Assembly: GCA_937921525.1 (NCBI GenBank) | Contig: CAKZUM010000477.1 | Span: 1-5,554, forward strand | DNA from: an uncultured Saprospiraceae bacterium | GTDB lineage: Bacteria; Bacteroidota; Bacteroidia; Chitinophagales; Saprospiraceae | DNA length: 5,554 nucleotides | Direction: 5' to 3' | In this document: piece by piece, positions 5,247 to 5,554 of the stretch | Layout: every line of letters begins with the position of its first letter | How positions within the stretch are numbered: position 1 is the stretch's first letter | Program-made: the position numbers and the translations under genes | Notes under the pieces: generated by a model | Database searches by the model: none | The model's input: the letters and a program-made list of their open reading frames with translations, nothing else | Told to the model about the DNA's origin: nothing

Positions 5247-5390
5247 ATTCTATTGGGGAAATTAAAAGGTATGAGGTTTTTTATAAAAAAATAAGGAGGA
5301 AATAAAAAGAGGGAGTTGCAGACATACGGAGGGAAGAATTATATATTATCCGAAATCTTGTCACAATATTACGATAATAAACAAGCTAAT

Positions 5391-5429
5391 GCAACAAATT
5401 TATGTTGCTGGGCAAAAAAAAAAAATGCC
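5391..5429. repeat. Two adjacent small hairpins flanking a poly-A run
   Basis: GCAACA (5391-5396) pairs with TGTTGC (5403-5408) over a six-base loop. Immediately after it, GGCA (5411-5414) pairs with TGCC (5426-5429) around eleven further A residues. On the plus strand an A-run rather than a T-run follows the first stem, and on the minus strand the T-run precedes it, so neither orientation looks like an intrinsic terminator. Confidence 0.35.
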
Positions 5430-5554
5430 ATATATTATAACCTGTTCAAAATCAATCAATTAAATTTTAAATATTTTTTTTGTTTTTTTTAAACTCTGTT
5501 TAGATCATAATTTAAATCGTAGAATGATTGATAAATCCTTGATACAATTCTTTT

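Larger units (their letters stand above)
4930..5554. other. Intergenic / 5' region with no gene seen
   Basis: This ~625-base stretch is AT-rich, with frequent stops in all frames and no tRNA- or rRNA-like sequence. Next to the gene (4961-5040) the plus strand is strongly purine-rich, so the leader of the minus-strand transcript would be pyrimidine-rich. Further right lie small AT-rich inverted repeats, an A12 run (5414-5425) and a T8-G-T8 run (5474-5490). An AGGAGG-like string near 5293 on the plus strand is not followed by a usable start codon. No convincing intrinsic terminator was found for either strand. Confidence 0.7.

Noticed and set aside
5277..5290. Perfect 14-bp palindrome TTTTTTATAAAAAA
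   Set aside because: Pure A/T palindromes are expected by chance in DNA this AT-rich, and no gene end lies next to it.
5285..5310. AGGAGG-like ribosome site on the plus strand
   Set aside because: No start codon at a suitable distance and no open frame follows. Bacteroidota rarely rely on Shine-Dalgarno sequences.
5391..5425. Intrinsic terminator
   Set aside because: The hairpin is followed by A-runs on the plus strand. On the minus strand the T-run comes before the stem, the wrong order for termination.

Overview
The window is filled almost entirely by one very large, AT-rich gene on the minus strand. Translating the complement from an ATG at 4929 gives 1,643 codons without a stop, down to base 1, where the gene leaves the window. 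The start is inside the window and the C-terminus is not. The product is a secreted, cysteine-rich, multi-domain protein built from duplicated modules. The remaining ~625 bases (4930-5554) are AT-rich non-coding DNA upstream of the gene.

Organism: the domain vocabulary is that of giant extracellular proteins of Bacteroidota, most like the Saprospiraceae/Lewinella group. Examples are SprB-like Ig repeats, an 'AGxDQxICxGxS' Ig start, Ca-loop 'DxDGxCDTEDC' segments followed by 'PGTPGxxCxDGN...CxCAG', and Cys-bracketed beta domains. The low GC would suit a lineage such as Aureispira, but that is a guess from memory. No Shine-Dalgarno sequence is seen before the start, as is usual in this phylum.

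Layout in protein order (right to left in the window): a long, Cys-containing N-terminal extension and signal peptide (residues 1-47); a VHL-beta-like domain (64-147); a SprB-like domain (168-235); a second VHL-beta-like domain (243-328); a ~182-residue module (338-519) that recurs at 1007-1191; between these copies an Ig/PKD-like segment (524-563), two unassigned beta-rich domains (564-727 and 735-943) and another SprB/Ig-like domain (944-1003). From residue 1193 on the protein is a beads-on-a-string array: 89-residue, six-cysteine beads (three complete, a fourth cut by the window edge) joined by acidic (Asp-Pro-Val/Ile)n linkers of 61, 56 and 38 residues.

Interpretation: this looks like a surface adhesin or filament with a recognition-like N-terminal half and a repetitive stalk. 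Export by the type IX secretion system is likely for this kind of protein, but the diagnostic C-terminal sorting domain would lie outside the window. The most interesting points are the VHL-like domains, the first of which keeps four of the five hydroxyproline-pocket residues of human VHL, and signs of recent duplication in the stalk.
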